From Heterohyrax brucei (lineage: Eukaryota; Chordata; Mammalia; Hyracoidea; Procaviidae), in assembly GCA_028571685.1 (NCBI GenBank), contig CM053141.1, positions 71,595,833 to 71,659,832 on the forward strand: a stretch of 64,000 nt of DNA, written 5' to 3'. Numbering within the stretch: position 1 is the stretch's first letter; every line of letters begins with the position of its first letter. Both the position numbers and the translations under genes were made by a program. The notes under the pieces are model-generated. The model was not told the DNA's origin. It saw only the letters and a list, made by a program, of their open reading frames with translations, and did no database searches. Shown here in pieces: positions 20,441 through 31,294 of the stretch.

Positions 20441-20782
20441 TTGTTGTTTGCTGCTGTCAAGTCAGTCTCCCACTCATGGCAACCCCAGACACAATGGAGA
20501 GAAACGCTACCCCGTTTTCCATCATATCCCCAGGATTGGATGCAGATAGGATCATTGTAACTCATAGAGTTTTCATTGGCTGATTTTTGGAAGTAAGTTG
20601 CTGCAACTGTTTTTCTAGTCTGTCTTAGTCTAGATGCTCTGCTAAAGCCAGTTCAGCTCATAGCAACCAGCAAACCTTCACTGACAGATTGGTGGTGGCT
20701 GTGAAGGAAGGGCATTGTCGGGACCTGAACTTTGGTTTCCTATGTGGAAGGCAAGAATTCTACCGTAGAACCACCATTGTCT
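20441..20782 (-). mobile_element. tRNA-Gly-headed SINE with RTE-like tail
   Basis: On the minus strand the 5' part reads 'aatggtggttctacggtaga' then 'attcttgccttccacatagg', close to tRNA-Gly(GCC) (A-box region TGGTTCagTGG, anticodon arm GCCTTCCAC). The B-box position ('caaagttcaggtcccgacaa') is eroded. The body ('ctaagacagactagaaaaac', 'atcagccaatgaaaactcta') leads to a 3' end which on the plus strand reads 'ttgttgtttgctgctgtcaa'. That end resembles the AfroSINE/RTE terminus. Length is ~340 bp. Confidence 0.65.
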
Positions 20783-20799
20783 GGGTGTATGACTCCCTA

Positions 20800-21685
20800 C
20801 CTGTGCTGTCCACTTCTTTCAAGGTTCTAAATATTTTACTGCAGTTTGATTGCCATATGTTAACAAGTGAAGTTATTTTACCCTTCTGCATTAGGAACTT
20901 TTGAAATATAATCAAACCTAAAAGTATTGATAGGATTTGTTTTCAAAATGTAGTAAACATAGATTTTTTACAAGAAAAAATACAGATGAAGCTTGTACTA
21001 CTAGAGTAGGTGTTGACAATAAGACGCTGTTATTATAGCAGGTGGCAACTCATTCCACACAATTGGTCTGTGCATTAAACACTGCGTAACTTTCGCAGAT
21101 AACATTGTTTCTAAATTAAGCCCTTAATTATCTGTGAAGTAAAAATAAATCCCAGTTTCATTCAGGTACCCTGCTTCCCCATTTCCCCTTTAGCAACACT
21201 AAGCTCGGGGCTTTGTCTAGACCATAGATGTGTCAGTGTCGGTATTTGGCAGGGAGGTGGTGTAGTGGTGGAAGGGTGGAGAGTTAAGCATGAATGAGAC
21301 TCAATTATGTGCTCTTAAGACCTGATTACAAATTAAAAAATGTTTTTTCTCCTCCTGCAAAGTTGTCCAGCTGACCTTAAGTCAAAGAACAAAGCTGGTA
21401 AAGGCTTTCTTGGAAAACTTACACTCCTCTCCTGTGAACCTTCCATGCTCCATCGTCCCAACTAATGGCTGCCTTTCTCCTGAGTACCATTCAAACACTT
21501 CCCCCCACCCACGTTGGCAGCCTACCCAGCAGGCCTTTGTACCCACGCTCGTGCTCTGTCCTCTCCCCACTAGTCTTCATTCCTCCCATAATTTCCCCAG
21601 TGCTTTGATTTAAAAAAAAATGAGAGAATATATGTACCGAGCATGCACTACATGCCAAAAATCAGGCTTCCTTCTCCCATGTCTA
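20800..21685. other. No recognised feature
   Basis: Mixed-composition DNA. The overlapping frames on both strands near 21.4-21.6 kb are mutually antisense and carry no motif. Confidence 0.4.
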
Positions 21686-21689
21686 ATTC

Positions 21690-22185
21690 CTTTCATCTTT
21701 CAGCAAATTCTGTTCCCTCGACCTTCACAAGAACTACCTAATCCAGTCACTTCTCCCCATTTCCCCTGCCTCTACCCAGGCCCAAGCCACCGCCACCAGT
21801 TTCCTGGATTACAGCCTTTGCCACCTAAATGCACTCCCCATTTCTGTCCTTGCCTTTACATTTTAACCACAGCATTAGAGTGAGACTGATTCTTTTACAA
21901 CACAAGTCTGATCATGTTCTATCTCGAACTTAGAGGCTCTATGTCTCATGCACAGTAAAACCCCAAAACTTACAGTAGTTCATCAGGCCCCGTGAATCTG
22001 CAGCTGTCTTACTTCTCCCACCATCACTCATTTTCTGGCTGCATTCTGCTCCAGCCACCATAGGGTCTTCACTGCTGCTAAAAAATGCACACTTTGCTGC
22101 CACCAAGCCTCTGTGCTTGTTCCCTCCACCAGAAAGTCTGTTCCATCAGATATCTGCATGAACAGCTAGAAGACATGGCTAATAG
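21690..22185 (-). mobile_element. L2 LINE fragment
   Basis: Pyrimidine-rich sequence in antisense-L2 order: 'cccaagccaccgccaccagt', 'ttcctggattacagcctttg', 'caagtctgatcatgttctat', 'gctccagccaccatagggtc', 'tctgtgcttgttccctccac'. It is very old and heavily mutated, with no usable frame. Confidence 0.6.
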
Positions 22186-22225
22186 CCCCATATAAAAATG
22201 AAATGTTCTATATAACTTAAAACCC

Positions 22226-22388
22226 CTAAATCAAACATGTTGTCACTGAGTGGATTCCAACTCATAGTGACCCTGTAGGACAAAGCAGGACTACCTCCCC
22301 AGGCTTCCAAGGAGCAGCTGGTAGATTCAAACTGCTGACCTATTGGTTAGCAGGCAAGCTCTTAACTTGATCATCTCCTGGGATCCAC
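22226..22388 (-). mobile_element. AfroSINE copy (minus)
   Basis: 'gtcactgagtggattccaac', 'tcatagtgaccctgtaggac', 'cttccaaggagcagctggta', 'ctgacctattggttagcagg'. Full-length short subtype in antisense. Confidence 0.85.
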
Positions 22389-23160
22389 CTGTAGAACTAC
22401 CTCTAGGAAACTATTTATTCCACCACTCATCAGTTTGTCAGTTTTCCATACTGTGCTGACTTGCAAGTTGCTTTGATGCAGGAAGCTATGCCACTGGTAT
22501 TTCAAATACCAGCAGGTTCACATATTGCAGACAGATTTTGGAGTTTCCAGACTAAGACAGATGGGAAGAAAAACCTAGCAATCTTCTTCTAAAAAGTTGC
22601 TTGGTGTAAACCACATGAATAACAGTGGACCACTGTCTGATGTGGAATCAGAAGATGAGCTCCTTGGGTTGGAAGGCATTCAAAAGACAACTGGGTACAG
22701 CTGACTCCTCAAAGTAGAGTTAACTTTAATGATGAAATCAAACTTTCAGAACCTTCATTTACTGATACAGCCATGAGTCAAAATGAGAAGAAGCAGTTGC
22801 AAACATTCATTAATAATTGAAATGTGGAATGTATGAAACATGAATCTAGGAAAATTACAAGTTGTTGAAATGGAATGCTTGAAGATCAGTGTTTTAGGCA
22901 CTAGTGAGCTGAAGTGGATTGGTACTGGTCACTTTGAATAGGACAATCATATGATCTACTACACTGGGAATGACAAAATGAAGAGAAATGGTGTCATGTC
23001 CATTGTCAAAAAGAACATTTCAAGGTCTGCCCTGAAGTATGATACTATCAGTGACAGGAAAATACCCTTACATCTACAAGGAAGACCAGTTAATACAAAT
23101 ATTATTCAAGTTTATGCACTAAACACTAATGTCAAAGATGAAGAAATTGAAGATTTTTAC

Positions 23161-23182
23161 AGCACTTGGCTGGCTTGGCTAT
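23161..23182 (+). repeat. Micro-insertion, tail part only (copy 3)
   Basis: AGCACTTGGCTGGCTTGGCT plus two bases interrupts the RTE B endonuclease region. RTE A (around 10801) and RTE C (around 59205) read through this point as 'gatttttac..caacttctgcagtctg' without it. This is direct evidence that the segment was inserted. Confidence 0.6.
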
Positions 23183-24342
23183 CAACTTCTGCAATCTGTG
23201 AGTGATCAAACATGCAAGCAAGGTACACTGATAATTAATGTTAATTAGAATGTGAAAACTGGAAACAAAGAAGATTTGGTAGCTGGAAAATATGGCCTTG
23301 GTGATAGAAATAATACTGGAGACCACATGATAGAATTTTGCAAAACCAATGACCTAGTCATTGCAAATATTTCTTCTCACTAACGTAAACAATGACTGTA
23401 TACACAGACCTTGCCAAATAGAATACACAAGAATCAACCACATGTGTGGAGGAAGGCAATACAAGCACTCAATATCATCAGTGAGAATAATTCTAGAGGC
23501 CAACAGCAGAATAGAGAGGTGAATAGTTCAAATGCAAGTGCAGGTTAATCATGCAAAAAAATTAGAATAAATCCACAAGAGATAAAACATGAACCGTAGT
23601 ATATCCCATCTGAATGTAGAAACCATCTCTGGATTAGATTTGATGCACTGGACACTAATGAACAGAGCCCAAGTGAGCTGTGAAATGACATCAAGGATGT
23701 CATACATGAAGAAAGCAAAAGATCATTAAAAAGATGGGAAGGAAAGAAAGGATCAAAATGAACTTCAGAAGAGACTGAAACTTGTTCTTGGATATCAAGT
23801 AGTTGCAGCAAAAGGAAGAAATGATGATGTAAAAGAGCGGAACAGAAGATTTAAAAGGGCAGCTTGAGAAGACAAAGTAAATTTTTGTGATGAAATGTGA
23901 AAAGACCTGAAGTTAGACAACCGAAGCGGAAAAACGCACTCAGCATTTCTCAAGCCGAAAGAGCCAAAGAAAAAATCCAATCCTTGAGTTGTAATAGTGA
24001 AGGATTCCATGGGCAGTAATCATCAAAATAAGATGGGAAGAATACACAGAATCATTGTATCAGAAAGAATTAGTTGATGTACAACCATTTCAGGAAGTGG
24101 TAGATAATCAAGAACTGATGATGATGTTGAAAGAAACCCACGGTGCACTGAAGGCACTGACAGGAAACAATGCTCCAAGAACTGATGAATACCAACTGAG
24201 ATGTTTCAACTAAACATGCTCACCCATCTATGCCAAGAAATTTGAAAGATGGCTACCTGGCTAACCATCTGGAAGAAATCTGTATTTGTGACTGTTCTAA
24301 AGAAAGGTGATCCAACATAATGTGAAAATTATTGATAATGCT

Positions 24343-24511
24343 ACCTGTGGAAACTTGTTGGCACTGTGATTAAGAGCTTGGCTGTTGACCAAAAATATCT
24401 GTAGTTGGAATTCAACAGCTGCTGTTGGAAACTGTATAGAATAGTTCTACTTTGTCCTGTATGATCACTATGAGGCAGAATCAAATCAATGTAAAAAGCT
24501 GTGGTTTAGTA
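24343..24511 (+). mobile_element. AfroSINE inside RTE B
   Basis: 'gtggaaacttgttggcactg', 'gttgaccaaaaatatctgta', 'tactttgtcctgtatgatca', 'ctatgaggcagaatcaaatc'. It separates RTE sequence 'aaaattattgataatgctac' from 'aaaaatctgttgaagatagt', which are adjacent in RTE A. Confidence 0.8.
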
Positions 24512-25744
24512 AAAATCTGTTGAAGATAGTTCAAAGATGATCGCAGCTATACATAGACAGGGGACTGTCAGAAAATCAAGCTGGATTTAGAAGATGATAT
24601 GGAATGAGTGCTATCACTGCTGATGTGAGATGAATCTTGGCTAAAAGAAGAGAATACTAGAAAGATGTTTCCCTTTTTTTTTATTGACTACACAAAGGCA
24701 TTCTTGACTCTGTGGATACTAACAAAGTATGGGTAACACTGTGAAGACTGGCAATTCCAGAAGTTAATTATGTGCATGTGGGACCTGTACATAAATCAAG
24801 AGGTAGTTGCTTGAACAGAAGAAGGGGATAATGAGAGGTTTAAGATCAGGAAAGGACTGTATCTTTCACCATACTTATTCAATCTTTATGTTGAAAAAAT
24901 AGTCCAAGAAGTTGGTCTATATGAAAAAGAACAGGGCCTCAGGAATGGGGGAAGACTCATTCATATTGCTTGCTGAATGCAAAGAGGACTTGAAGCACTT
25001 ACTGGTGAAGAGTCAGTGACTACAGACTTCAGTGTGGATTACACCTCTCCATAAAGAAAACAAAACTCCTTACCACTGGACCAATAAGTAACATCATAAC
25101 AGACAGAGAAAAGATTGAAGTTGTGAAGGATATCATTTTACTTGGATCCATAATTAACACCTATGCACACAGCAATCGAGAAACAAAATAACACATTGCG
25201 TTAGGCAAATCTGCAAAAGACCTCTTTAAAGTATTAAAACATAGAAGTGTCACTTTGAGAGCTAAGATTTACTTGACTCAAGCAATGAGTCAGTTGCCTC
25301 ATATGCATATGAAAGTTGGACAATTAATAGAAAAAAATGCCAAAGAAGAATTGATGCCTCTGAATTATGGTGTGGAAGAAGAATATTGACTATACTATGG
25401 ACTGACAGAAGAACAAACAAATCTGTCTTGGAAAAAGTACAGCTAGAATGTTCCTTAGAAGTAAGAGTGGGTAGACTTCATTGTACTTTGAACATGCTAT
25501 CAGGAGGGACCAGTCTTTGGGGAAGGACATCATGCTTGGTAATGTAGAGAATCAGTGCAAAAGAGGAAGATCTTCAAGGAGATGGATTCACACAGTGGCT
25601 GCAGCAATGGGCTCAAACACAATAGTGATTATGAGGATGGTGCAAGACTACCCAGTGTTTTGTTCTGTTATACATAGGGCCACTTACAAGTGGAGCCTGC
25701 TAGATGGTACCTAAGAACAACAACAACAACAATTTATTTATTTG

Positions 25745-25882
25745 TTAATTTCCCTCCCTCTTTCTCCAAACTATTGTTTGTTCCAGGAAAGCAAGGATAT
25801 TGCCTGTTTTGTTTACCTCTGTAGTCTGTCTTTGCTCCCAGAAGAGGTCTCAGTAAATATTGAATGCATGAATGAATCTGAC
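25745..25882 (-). mobile_element. L2 LINE 3' end
   Basis: Antisense-L2 terminal order: 'gttccaggaaagcaaggata', 'ttgtttacctctgtagtctg', then 'ctcagtaaatattgaatgca' and a 'tgaatgaa' end. The TGAATGAA-type tail is characteristic of L2. Confidence 0.7.
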
Positions 25883-25883
25883 A

Positions 25884-26032
25884 ATAACTTGTGGAGATAG
25901 ATGTTATCTGCTATTTTGACAAATGAGGACAACAGTGTTCATAAAGATAAATAATTTGTAGAACGTTACATAGCTACTAAGAGATAAAGACATAAACAGA
26001 CTCTACAAAGTTTTTCCTGTCAGGGTAGCAAG
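25884..26032 (-). mobile_element. MIR SINE fragment (minus)
   Basis: 'aacttgtggagatagatgtt', 'ttttgacaaatgaggacaac', 'ttgtagaacgttacatagct', 'actaagagataaagacataa' follow the antisense MIR core. Confidence 0.55.
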
Positions 26033-26499
26033 GTGTTAGCATAATTATTTACCAAATGGTCTTGTAGAAAAGAAAAGTCACTTATTATTATTCTGTCTTT
26101 CTCACCCTTTTGGATTGATTTAAAACTAGTTTTTCATAAAAGACAGTGTCTTAACCTGAGGGAATATGCTTTTAATGTGATTGCAGACATACTAGCAGGT
26201 TCTGCTGGGCAATGTTTTGGGGCCAGGGATCCACCATGCTGTTAGTGCTATGATTAGCCCTCCTGCTGGGCTTCCATCTGTGAAACACTAAAGAATAAAC
26301 TTGCAGCCAAACTCACTTTAACACAAAACATGCTGTGCTCCGTTCTGGTTGTAGTTCAAAGGACCTTGTTAGATCCTCTTTCATTCAACTATAAAAAGGA
26401 GTTTGGGTGTAAGCATTTAGTATCCCCCTCTTTGCAGTGTCTGACCTGCTACTTGAGCTATTTCCGTATGCAAAAAAGTGGGAGTAGAGTTGGTTGCCT

Positions 26500-26693
26500 G
26501 CTGAATACACTTGGCTGCTAACCAAAATTTGGTAGTCTGAGTCCATCCAAAGGTGCCTTGAAAGAAAGGCCTTGTGGATACTCTTTAGGAAAACCAGCCA
26601 TTGAAAACCCTGTGGAGCACAGTTCTACTCTGACATTGTCAGAGTTGTCATGAGTCAGAATCCAACTGACTGCAAATAGCTTGGGTTAAAGTG
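26500..26693 (+). mobile_element. AfroSINE copy, lengthened middle
   Basis: 'cacttggctgctaaccaaaa', 'gagtccatccaaaggtgcct', 'aggaaaaccagccattgaaa', 'accctgtggagcacagttct', end 'gagtcagaatccaactgact'. The middle is longer than in the common subtype. It is followed immediately by another SINE. Confidence 0.75.
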
Positions 26694-26876
26694 CTTGGTT
26701 GCTAAGCAAAAGGTCAGCTGCTGGAAGCCACTAGCCGCTCTATGAGAGAGATGGGGCGATCTACTTCTGTCAAGATCTATAGCTCTGGAAAGTCTACAGT
26801 GCAGTTTTACCCTGTCCTGTAGGGCTGTTATGAGTTGGAACTGATTCCAGTGGGTTTTGTCTTTTTTTTTTTTTCC
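26694..26876 (+). mobile_element. AfroSINE copy, adjacent tandem neighbour
   Basis: 'gcttggttgctaagcaaaag', 'tcagctgctggaagccacta', 'gtcctgtagggctgttatga', 'gttggaactgattccagtgg', then a T-run to ~26876. Both copies lie head-to-tail. Confidence 0.75.
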
Positions 26877-26879
26877 TCA

Positions 26880-27518
26880 ATCTGTACACAGCACCCTTAA
26901 ATGAAGGCATATAACTAGAGACTAAAATAGAAATGTTTGTGGACACACACAGTTACCTTTTAATTCTTTTTTATAATCAAATGTTAGCTTCTATATATTC
27001 CTAGTTGTTTTTATATTTTTTAATTGTTAATTATATAATATTTCAAACATGCAGGTGCAGAAAATAAGGTGATAACTCATAGGTGCTTCTATATTTAGCA
27101 GCTGTTAACATTTTGTCCTATTGGTTCCTGATTGTTTCTTTTTAAAGAAAAAAATTGTTACAGAGATTGTCAGGGCCTAGTCTTGCCTTGGGCATCTCGA
27201 TGTTTGTTATGGAAATAATTGCATCACACAGGCCGTCCCTGACTTAGGAGATATTCAAGTTGTGATGATCTACACTTACCACCATCTGTTTTTGTTTTTG
27301 TACATCTTATTTTTAGTAATATGTACTACATACAGTGTTGCAGTGCGTAATTTGCTAATGTTATTATTCTGATATTCATTAGCAAGTGTTCAAAGATAAC
27401 ATTTATAAAGATGTTGAAAATAGAAGGCAATAACAGTGAAGAAAAAAGTAGAGGTGTTCAATCTACATCAGAACCCACTTAACTACCTAAAGTTCTGCAA
27501 ATGGAATGCTGTCATTAG
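26880..27518. other. No recognised feature
   Basis: AT-rich DNA with no supported gene or named repeat. Confidence 0.4.
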
Positions 27519-27688
27519 TTGGGACTACCCTGGTTGCAAAGTGGTGAAATGCTGCGTCTGCTAAGTGAAAAACCAGCAGTTCAAATCCACCAGGCACTCC
27601 TTGGAGACTCTATGGGTTGGTCCTACTCTGACCTATATGGTTGCTATGAGTTGGAATCAACTCAGCGGCAGTGGCTTTGGCTTTTGTA
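27519..27688 (+). mobile_element. AfroSINE copy
   Basis: 'gggactaccctggttgcaaa', B-box region 'ccagcagttcaaatccacca', 'ggcactccttggagactcta', end 'gagttggaatcaactcagcg', tail 'gcagtggctttggcttttg'. One of the better-preserved copies. Confidence 0.9.
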
Positions 27689-27939
27689 CTGAAGATTATC
27701 AAGCAAAACATTACATAACTTAAGAATTACAATTGGATCTTAGGAATTCTGTTCCCAAACTTCTTTTGAGTCTTGAGCCCTGGAAATTTTAGAAAGTAGA
27801 CAAAGTACCTGGAATATGACAGAGCTGGTCACCTAGTACTACTTGTTTCCTTATTATTGACCCGCTTCTGGCTGTATCAGGAGTGTGTTGCATGAGTGTT
27901 GGGAGGGGAGTAATGTTCCCATTTTAATCTTCAGTTTGT

Positions 27940-28095
27940 CATACTTCCTGACCCTGTCTGCCCATATTTACTCCCACTGCAGCTGAGGTAATTCAAACCC
28001 TTGTTAGCTCCTGCCTGGATGATGGCAATGGCGGTTTTGCAGCTTCTATGTCTTTCAGCTTAGGTCCGTTGTCACTCATGTCACATATCTGTATA
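27940..28095 (-). mobile_element. L2-like fragment
   Basis: 'aattcaaacccttgttagct', 'cctgcctggatgatggcaat' and 'ttttgcagcttctatgtctt' resemble the antisense L2 segment also seen at 21.8 kb. Low conservation. Confidence 0.35.
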
Positions 28096-28164
28096 TTGTC
28101 ATGTCTTTTCTGAGCCCCTGGAAAAACAGTTCCATGTAAATTTTGGTAAAGGGAACACAGAAGA

Positions 28165-28322
28165 AGAGATTCTGGAGTTGAAATAATAATAATAAGAACC
28201 CCTAACAATTATTGAATGCTTTCTGTTACCAGGAATGACTGAGAATTGTTCTATGAGGATTACATGACTTAATTCATTAGCTTCTCTTAGCATCTCTATG
28301 ACACAAATACTGTAAACAAATA
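28165..28322 (-). mobile_element. MIR SINE fragment (minus)
   Basis: 'aacaattattgaatgctttc', 'tgttctatgaggattacatg', 'acttaattcattagcttctc', 'atctctatgacacaaatact' follow the antisense MIR 3' half. Two AfroSINEs and a micro-insertion separate it from further MIR sequence at 28700. Confidence 0.5.
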
Positions 28323-28454
28323 GAAAAAAACTATTGCCATCAAATTGATTGCAACTCATAAGCTACTCCCTAGGGGAGAACTGCTTCATAGGGTTTTCTT
28401 CGCTGTAATTTTTTATGGAAGCCGATGGCCAGGCATTTCTTCCCAGGTGCTATA
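28323..28454 (-). mobile_element. AfroSINE copy, truncated, long subtype (minus)
   Basis: 'actattgccatcaaattgat', 'gcttcatagggttttcttcg', 'ctgtaattttttatggaagc', 'cgatggccaggcatttcttc'. It stops near 28454, where another SINE begins. Confidence 0.7.
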
Positions 28455-28614
28455 GATTAGTAAAAACTCAGTGTTGCCAAGTTGATTCTGACTCATAGTG
28501 ACCCAACAGGACTGAGTAGAACTGCCCCACAGAGTTTCCAAGGAGTGCTTGGTGGATTCAAATTGCCAACCTTTTGGTTGGCAGCCACAGCACTTAACCA
28601 CTATGCCACCAGGT
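28455..28614 (-). mobile_element. AfroSINE copy (minus)
   Basis: 'gttgccaagttgattctgac', 'agtagaactgccccacagag', 'tttccaaggagtgcttggtg', 'accttttggttggcagccac', 'taaccactatgccaccaggt'. Complete and well preserved. Confidence 0.9.
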
Positions 28615-28667
28615 CAGTAGTCCTTGCTTAGGTCAGTAGTCCTGCATAAACTGTTTATGCCACCTAT

Positions 28668-28698
28668 ATCCGACTCGACGGCACTTGGCTTGACTTGG
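28668..28698 (+). repeat. Micro-insertion (copy 4)
   Basis: ATCCGACTCGACGGCACTTG followed by GCTTGACTTGG, lying between MIR-like blocks. No convincing direct repeat is visible beyond CTAT on both sides. Confidence 0.5.
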
Positions 28699-28699
28699 C

Positions 28700-28885
28700 T
28701 ATGGAGCTCACTGGTACTATAGTTATTCTAGTTTTAAGGATGAAGAAGTCAGGTACAACAAAGGCAAAGTAACTTGCTGCTTGCTCAGCTTTTCCAGCTA
28801 TTACACGGCAGAGCCAAGGTGTGGACTCTAGTCATATAAATCTGAGACCTTCAGTATTTGTCACTACGCATTCTACCTTTTAGTG
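28700..28885 (-). mobile_element. MIR SINE fragment (minus)
   Basis: 'gttttaaggatgaagaagtc', 'aaaggcaaagtaacttgctg', 'cacggcagagccaaggtgtg', 'gactctagtcatataaatct'. This is the antisense MIR core and 5' part. The first ~30 bp overlap in content with the MIR ending at 28322, so it could be a second copy. Confidence 0.6.
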
Positions 28886-29296
28886 CAGGTTTTAATGACA
28901 ATTAGTGAAGAACAAGCCCATTTAGGACTCCATATTTTTGCAAGTTGTCAGTGCATAGTACTCTTGTCAGATTCTTCCGTAATCAGTGCTTTGCATCTTT
29001 TGAATGAGCTGTGTTTGGAAGTTATTTTGGAGTTGAATTAGCTGAAACATAATATATTTTTCCATAGGAACAACATCCTAGATTAGTTAAATTTCCAGAC
29101 AAAGGTATAGTCTATTTAATTCATGATGTAGCTGTATATGCTAATTGGAAATAAAATGCAAGAAAAAGACCAATGCTATCACAATATTAATAAGAAGTGA
29201 ATATCGAATACTATTTTTAATCCTAAATGATTATGCTTTAGGAAAACGACGATGAGGAAGTAGAAACTGGAGAAGATTTTAGATTTGTACTTTAAA

Positions 29297-29612
29297 CATT
29301 TTAGAAATCAGGGAATCAAATGACGTATTGTGATGAGCAAATGTGCTTCAAAAGACTTCTTTAAACTTTTAAAAAGTGAAGATGTCACTTTGATGACTAA
29401 CGTGCATCTGACACCAGCCATGATTTTTTCAGCTGCATCATATGCATGCAAAAGTTGGATAACAAGAAAGACTGAAAATTTGATGTGTCCAAACCACACA
29501 ACCATTGGCTCAAACATCAACGATCGTGAAGACGATTAACATTTACTTCTATTCTGTGTAATGTCACCACAAATCAGGATTATCTCAACAGAAGTGAACA
29601 ATAACAACAGTG
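29297..29612 (+). mobile_element. RTE LINE fragment with internal deletion
   Basis: 'caaaagacttctttaaactt', 'catcatatgcatgcaaaagt' and 'tggataacaagaaagactga' match the late RT part of copies A and B. It then jumps to 'aaccattggctcaaacatca' and a 'gaacaataacaacag' tail. About 200 bp in between are missing. Confidence 0.7.
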
Positions 29613-29614
29613 AT

Positions 29615-29945
29615 ACTTGTTTATTCTTTTCACTTCAAATTTAAGGAATTTGCTTGTATTTGCTGTATTTTTTTACTTAATCTTCTAGAACTCCAAACAA
29701 AAAGAATTTTTTGTAGTTATTACAGATATAATTGGAGCAAATAAGAGATTTTGCTGAAATAATTAAGCAAGGGTTATAAACTCTTATTTATTAAATGGAG
29801 ATGATTTGAGCTGTAATAAGTTATAATAAGTTTTTAAAAACTAGGAAAGGTACAGTATACATAGCATCCCAATGTCTTCTGAGTGACAAAATAATTTTGA
29901 GGAAAAGATTGACAGTGATCTATGTCAAACCAACATGGTAGATGG
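29615..29945. other. No recognised feature
   Basis: AT-rich DNA; nothing supported. Confidence 0.45.
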
Positions 29946-29953
29946 GAAGGAGG

Positions 29954-30351
29954 CAGGGACAGATTATCTAACAGGCAAGGTAAGCACTGTGGTCACCTTG
30001 CTTACCAGATCATCTACAGGAAACAGCTGGACATTTTTTTTTACCACATCAAAGATTCTGCTTCTAGGTACGGCTGGTATCTTCTTCTCTCCCAATCCTG
30101 CAGCACCTTCCTATAGAATCAACTTATAGTTCCTGATAAAGAACTGATAAAGATAGTTCCTGGCTAACGTAGTAAGCCAGGCAAGCACAGGTTTAGTTGT
30201 GCTAATTTACTAATCCGAATTGAACAATTTCACACGGGTTTCCTTACATCTTTAACGTTTGATGGGAGGAAACCCACGTGAAAGTGTTCACTGCAGATGA
30301 TCTGGTAAGCACCATAAGAACCAAGCTTGCTTGTTAGATAACCTGGCTCTG
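29954..30351 (+). mobile_element. hAT-like MITE, copy 2
   Basis: Begins CAGGGACAGATTATCTAACA and ends with the complement CAGAGCCAGGTTATCTAACA, giving terminal inverted repeats of ~50 bp whose inner parts share 'cttaccagatcatct'. The internal 'gattctgcttctaggtacgg' and 'cttctctcccaatcctgcag' are colinear with copy 1 at 14.0-14.4 kb. CAG termini and possible 8-bp flanks (6/8 match, ggaaggag and gcaaggaa) suggest hAT. No coding potential. Confidence 0.6.
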
Positions 30352-30424
30352 GCAAGGAAGAAGGAAATGGGGAAACCTGGGAAGTTGAGGTTCCCAGAGG
30401 CTGTTTGTCATTTAACTGGTAGTT

Positions 30425-30580
30425 GGTGTTTCTCTAACCAAAATAAATGGTGGTTCACATCCATCATGCGTTCCTTGGAAACTCTTTGGTGCAGTTCTAC
30501 TCTGTCCTATAGTTCTACTCTGTACTGTAGGGTCCCTATGAGTTGGAATTGACTCGATGGCAATGGGTTTGGTTTTTTGA
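30425..30580 (+). mobile_element. AfroSINE copy with internal tandem duplication
   Basis: 'cgttccttggaaactctttg', then 'agttctactctgtcctat' directly repeated as 'agttctactctgtactgt', then 'gagttggaattgactcgatg', 'gcaatgggtttggttttttg'. The head is poorly preserved. Confidence 0.85.
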
Positions 30581-30589
30581 CTTTTATGA

Positions 30590-31260
30590 TTTTCTAATGT
30601 AGTCTATTCTTTCAAGTTGAAAATGGATTAGACATACTTTTGAGAAAATGATATTAAAATTCTTTCATCAAACACAAAGAGGAATGAATTGACTAATTAT
30701 TCTTTTTTCACTAACAGTGTTTTCAAGTTTCCTTTCTTCCTTTCTCATAGCACTGTGGGTACCCCTCTGTGGGGTCTCTTCTTTGAAACGGAGTTAATCT
30801 CGCACTTCATTGTGACAGCGGAAGGAAAGTTGCAAGACTGATTTTAAATAATCTATCCCTTACAGGACAGAGCGTGCCTGGTTATGTACTCTCTGCCTTG
30901 GTCCCAGTCCCTCTTCCTGTATAATGTTCCTATATAATGTTTCTTTTACACTCTTCAGTGACTCAGTTAGTTATTGGAGTGGAAATACTTTCTTTTTTAA
31001 CTACTATAAGAAAAACTTGTTTCCAAATTATTCCTGGAACTGGAGTTTAAAATCAGCCCTTCTGCAAAGAGGAGGAAGTCCTGGATTTGACATTGCTAAG
31101 GGAGTTAGAAACATTGCTGTTTTTAATACATGTCACCAGGTCATTAATTAAACACGAACACAAGTAACTTGAATTGAATCCATTTGATAGAACCCTTTCC
31201 CCTTGGCTCCCATTTTGGTCCATGTAAAACATGTGATTTAAATGTTATTGAAAACTTCTA
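30590..31260. other. No recognised feature
   Basis: Mixed-composition DNA without a named repeat or supported frame. Confidence 0.4.
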
Positions 31261-31265
31261 AGGGG

Positions 31266-31290
31266 CTTGCCAGCCAAGTGCCGTCACGTC
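31266..31290 (-). repeat. Micro-insertion-like block (copy 5)
   Basis: CTTGCCAGCCAAGTGCCGTC then ACGTC. Only about 25 bp are recognisable, and the palindromic core is truncated. No direct repeat is evident. Confidence 0.4.
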
Positions 31291-31294
31291 TTGA

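Larger units (their letters stand above)
22428..25732 (+). mobile_element. RTE LINE, copy B
   Basis: Starts 'catcagtttgtcagttttcc' and runs colinearly with copy A to 'aacaacaacaacaacaattt'. It holds an AfroSINE at ~24343-24511 and a 22-bp micro-insertion at 23161-23182. The endonuclease part includes 'aatgtggaatgtatgaaaca' and 'gatctactacactgggaatg'. In the RT region the YADD-coding segment is deleted near 24960-24980 ('actcattcatattgcttgct'), so the copy is inactive. Confidence 0.85.

Noticed and set aside
20690..20782. Possible functional tRNA-Gly gene
   Set aside because: The anticodon arm is recognisable but the B box and acceptor stem are eroded, and SINE body sequence is attached. It is a tRNA-derived SINE head.
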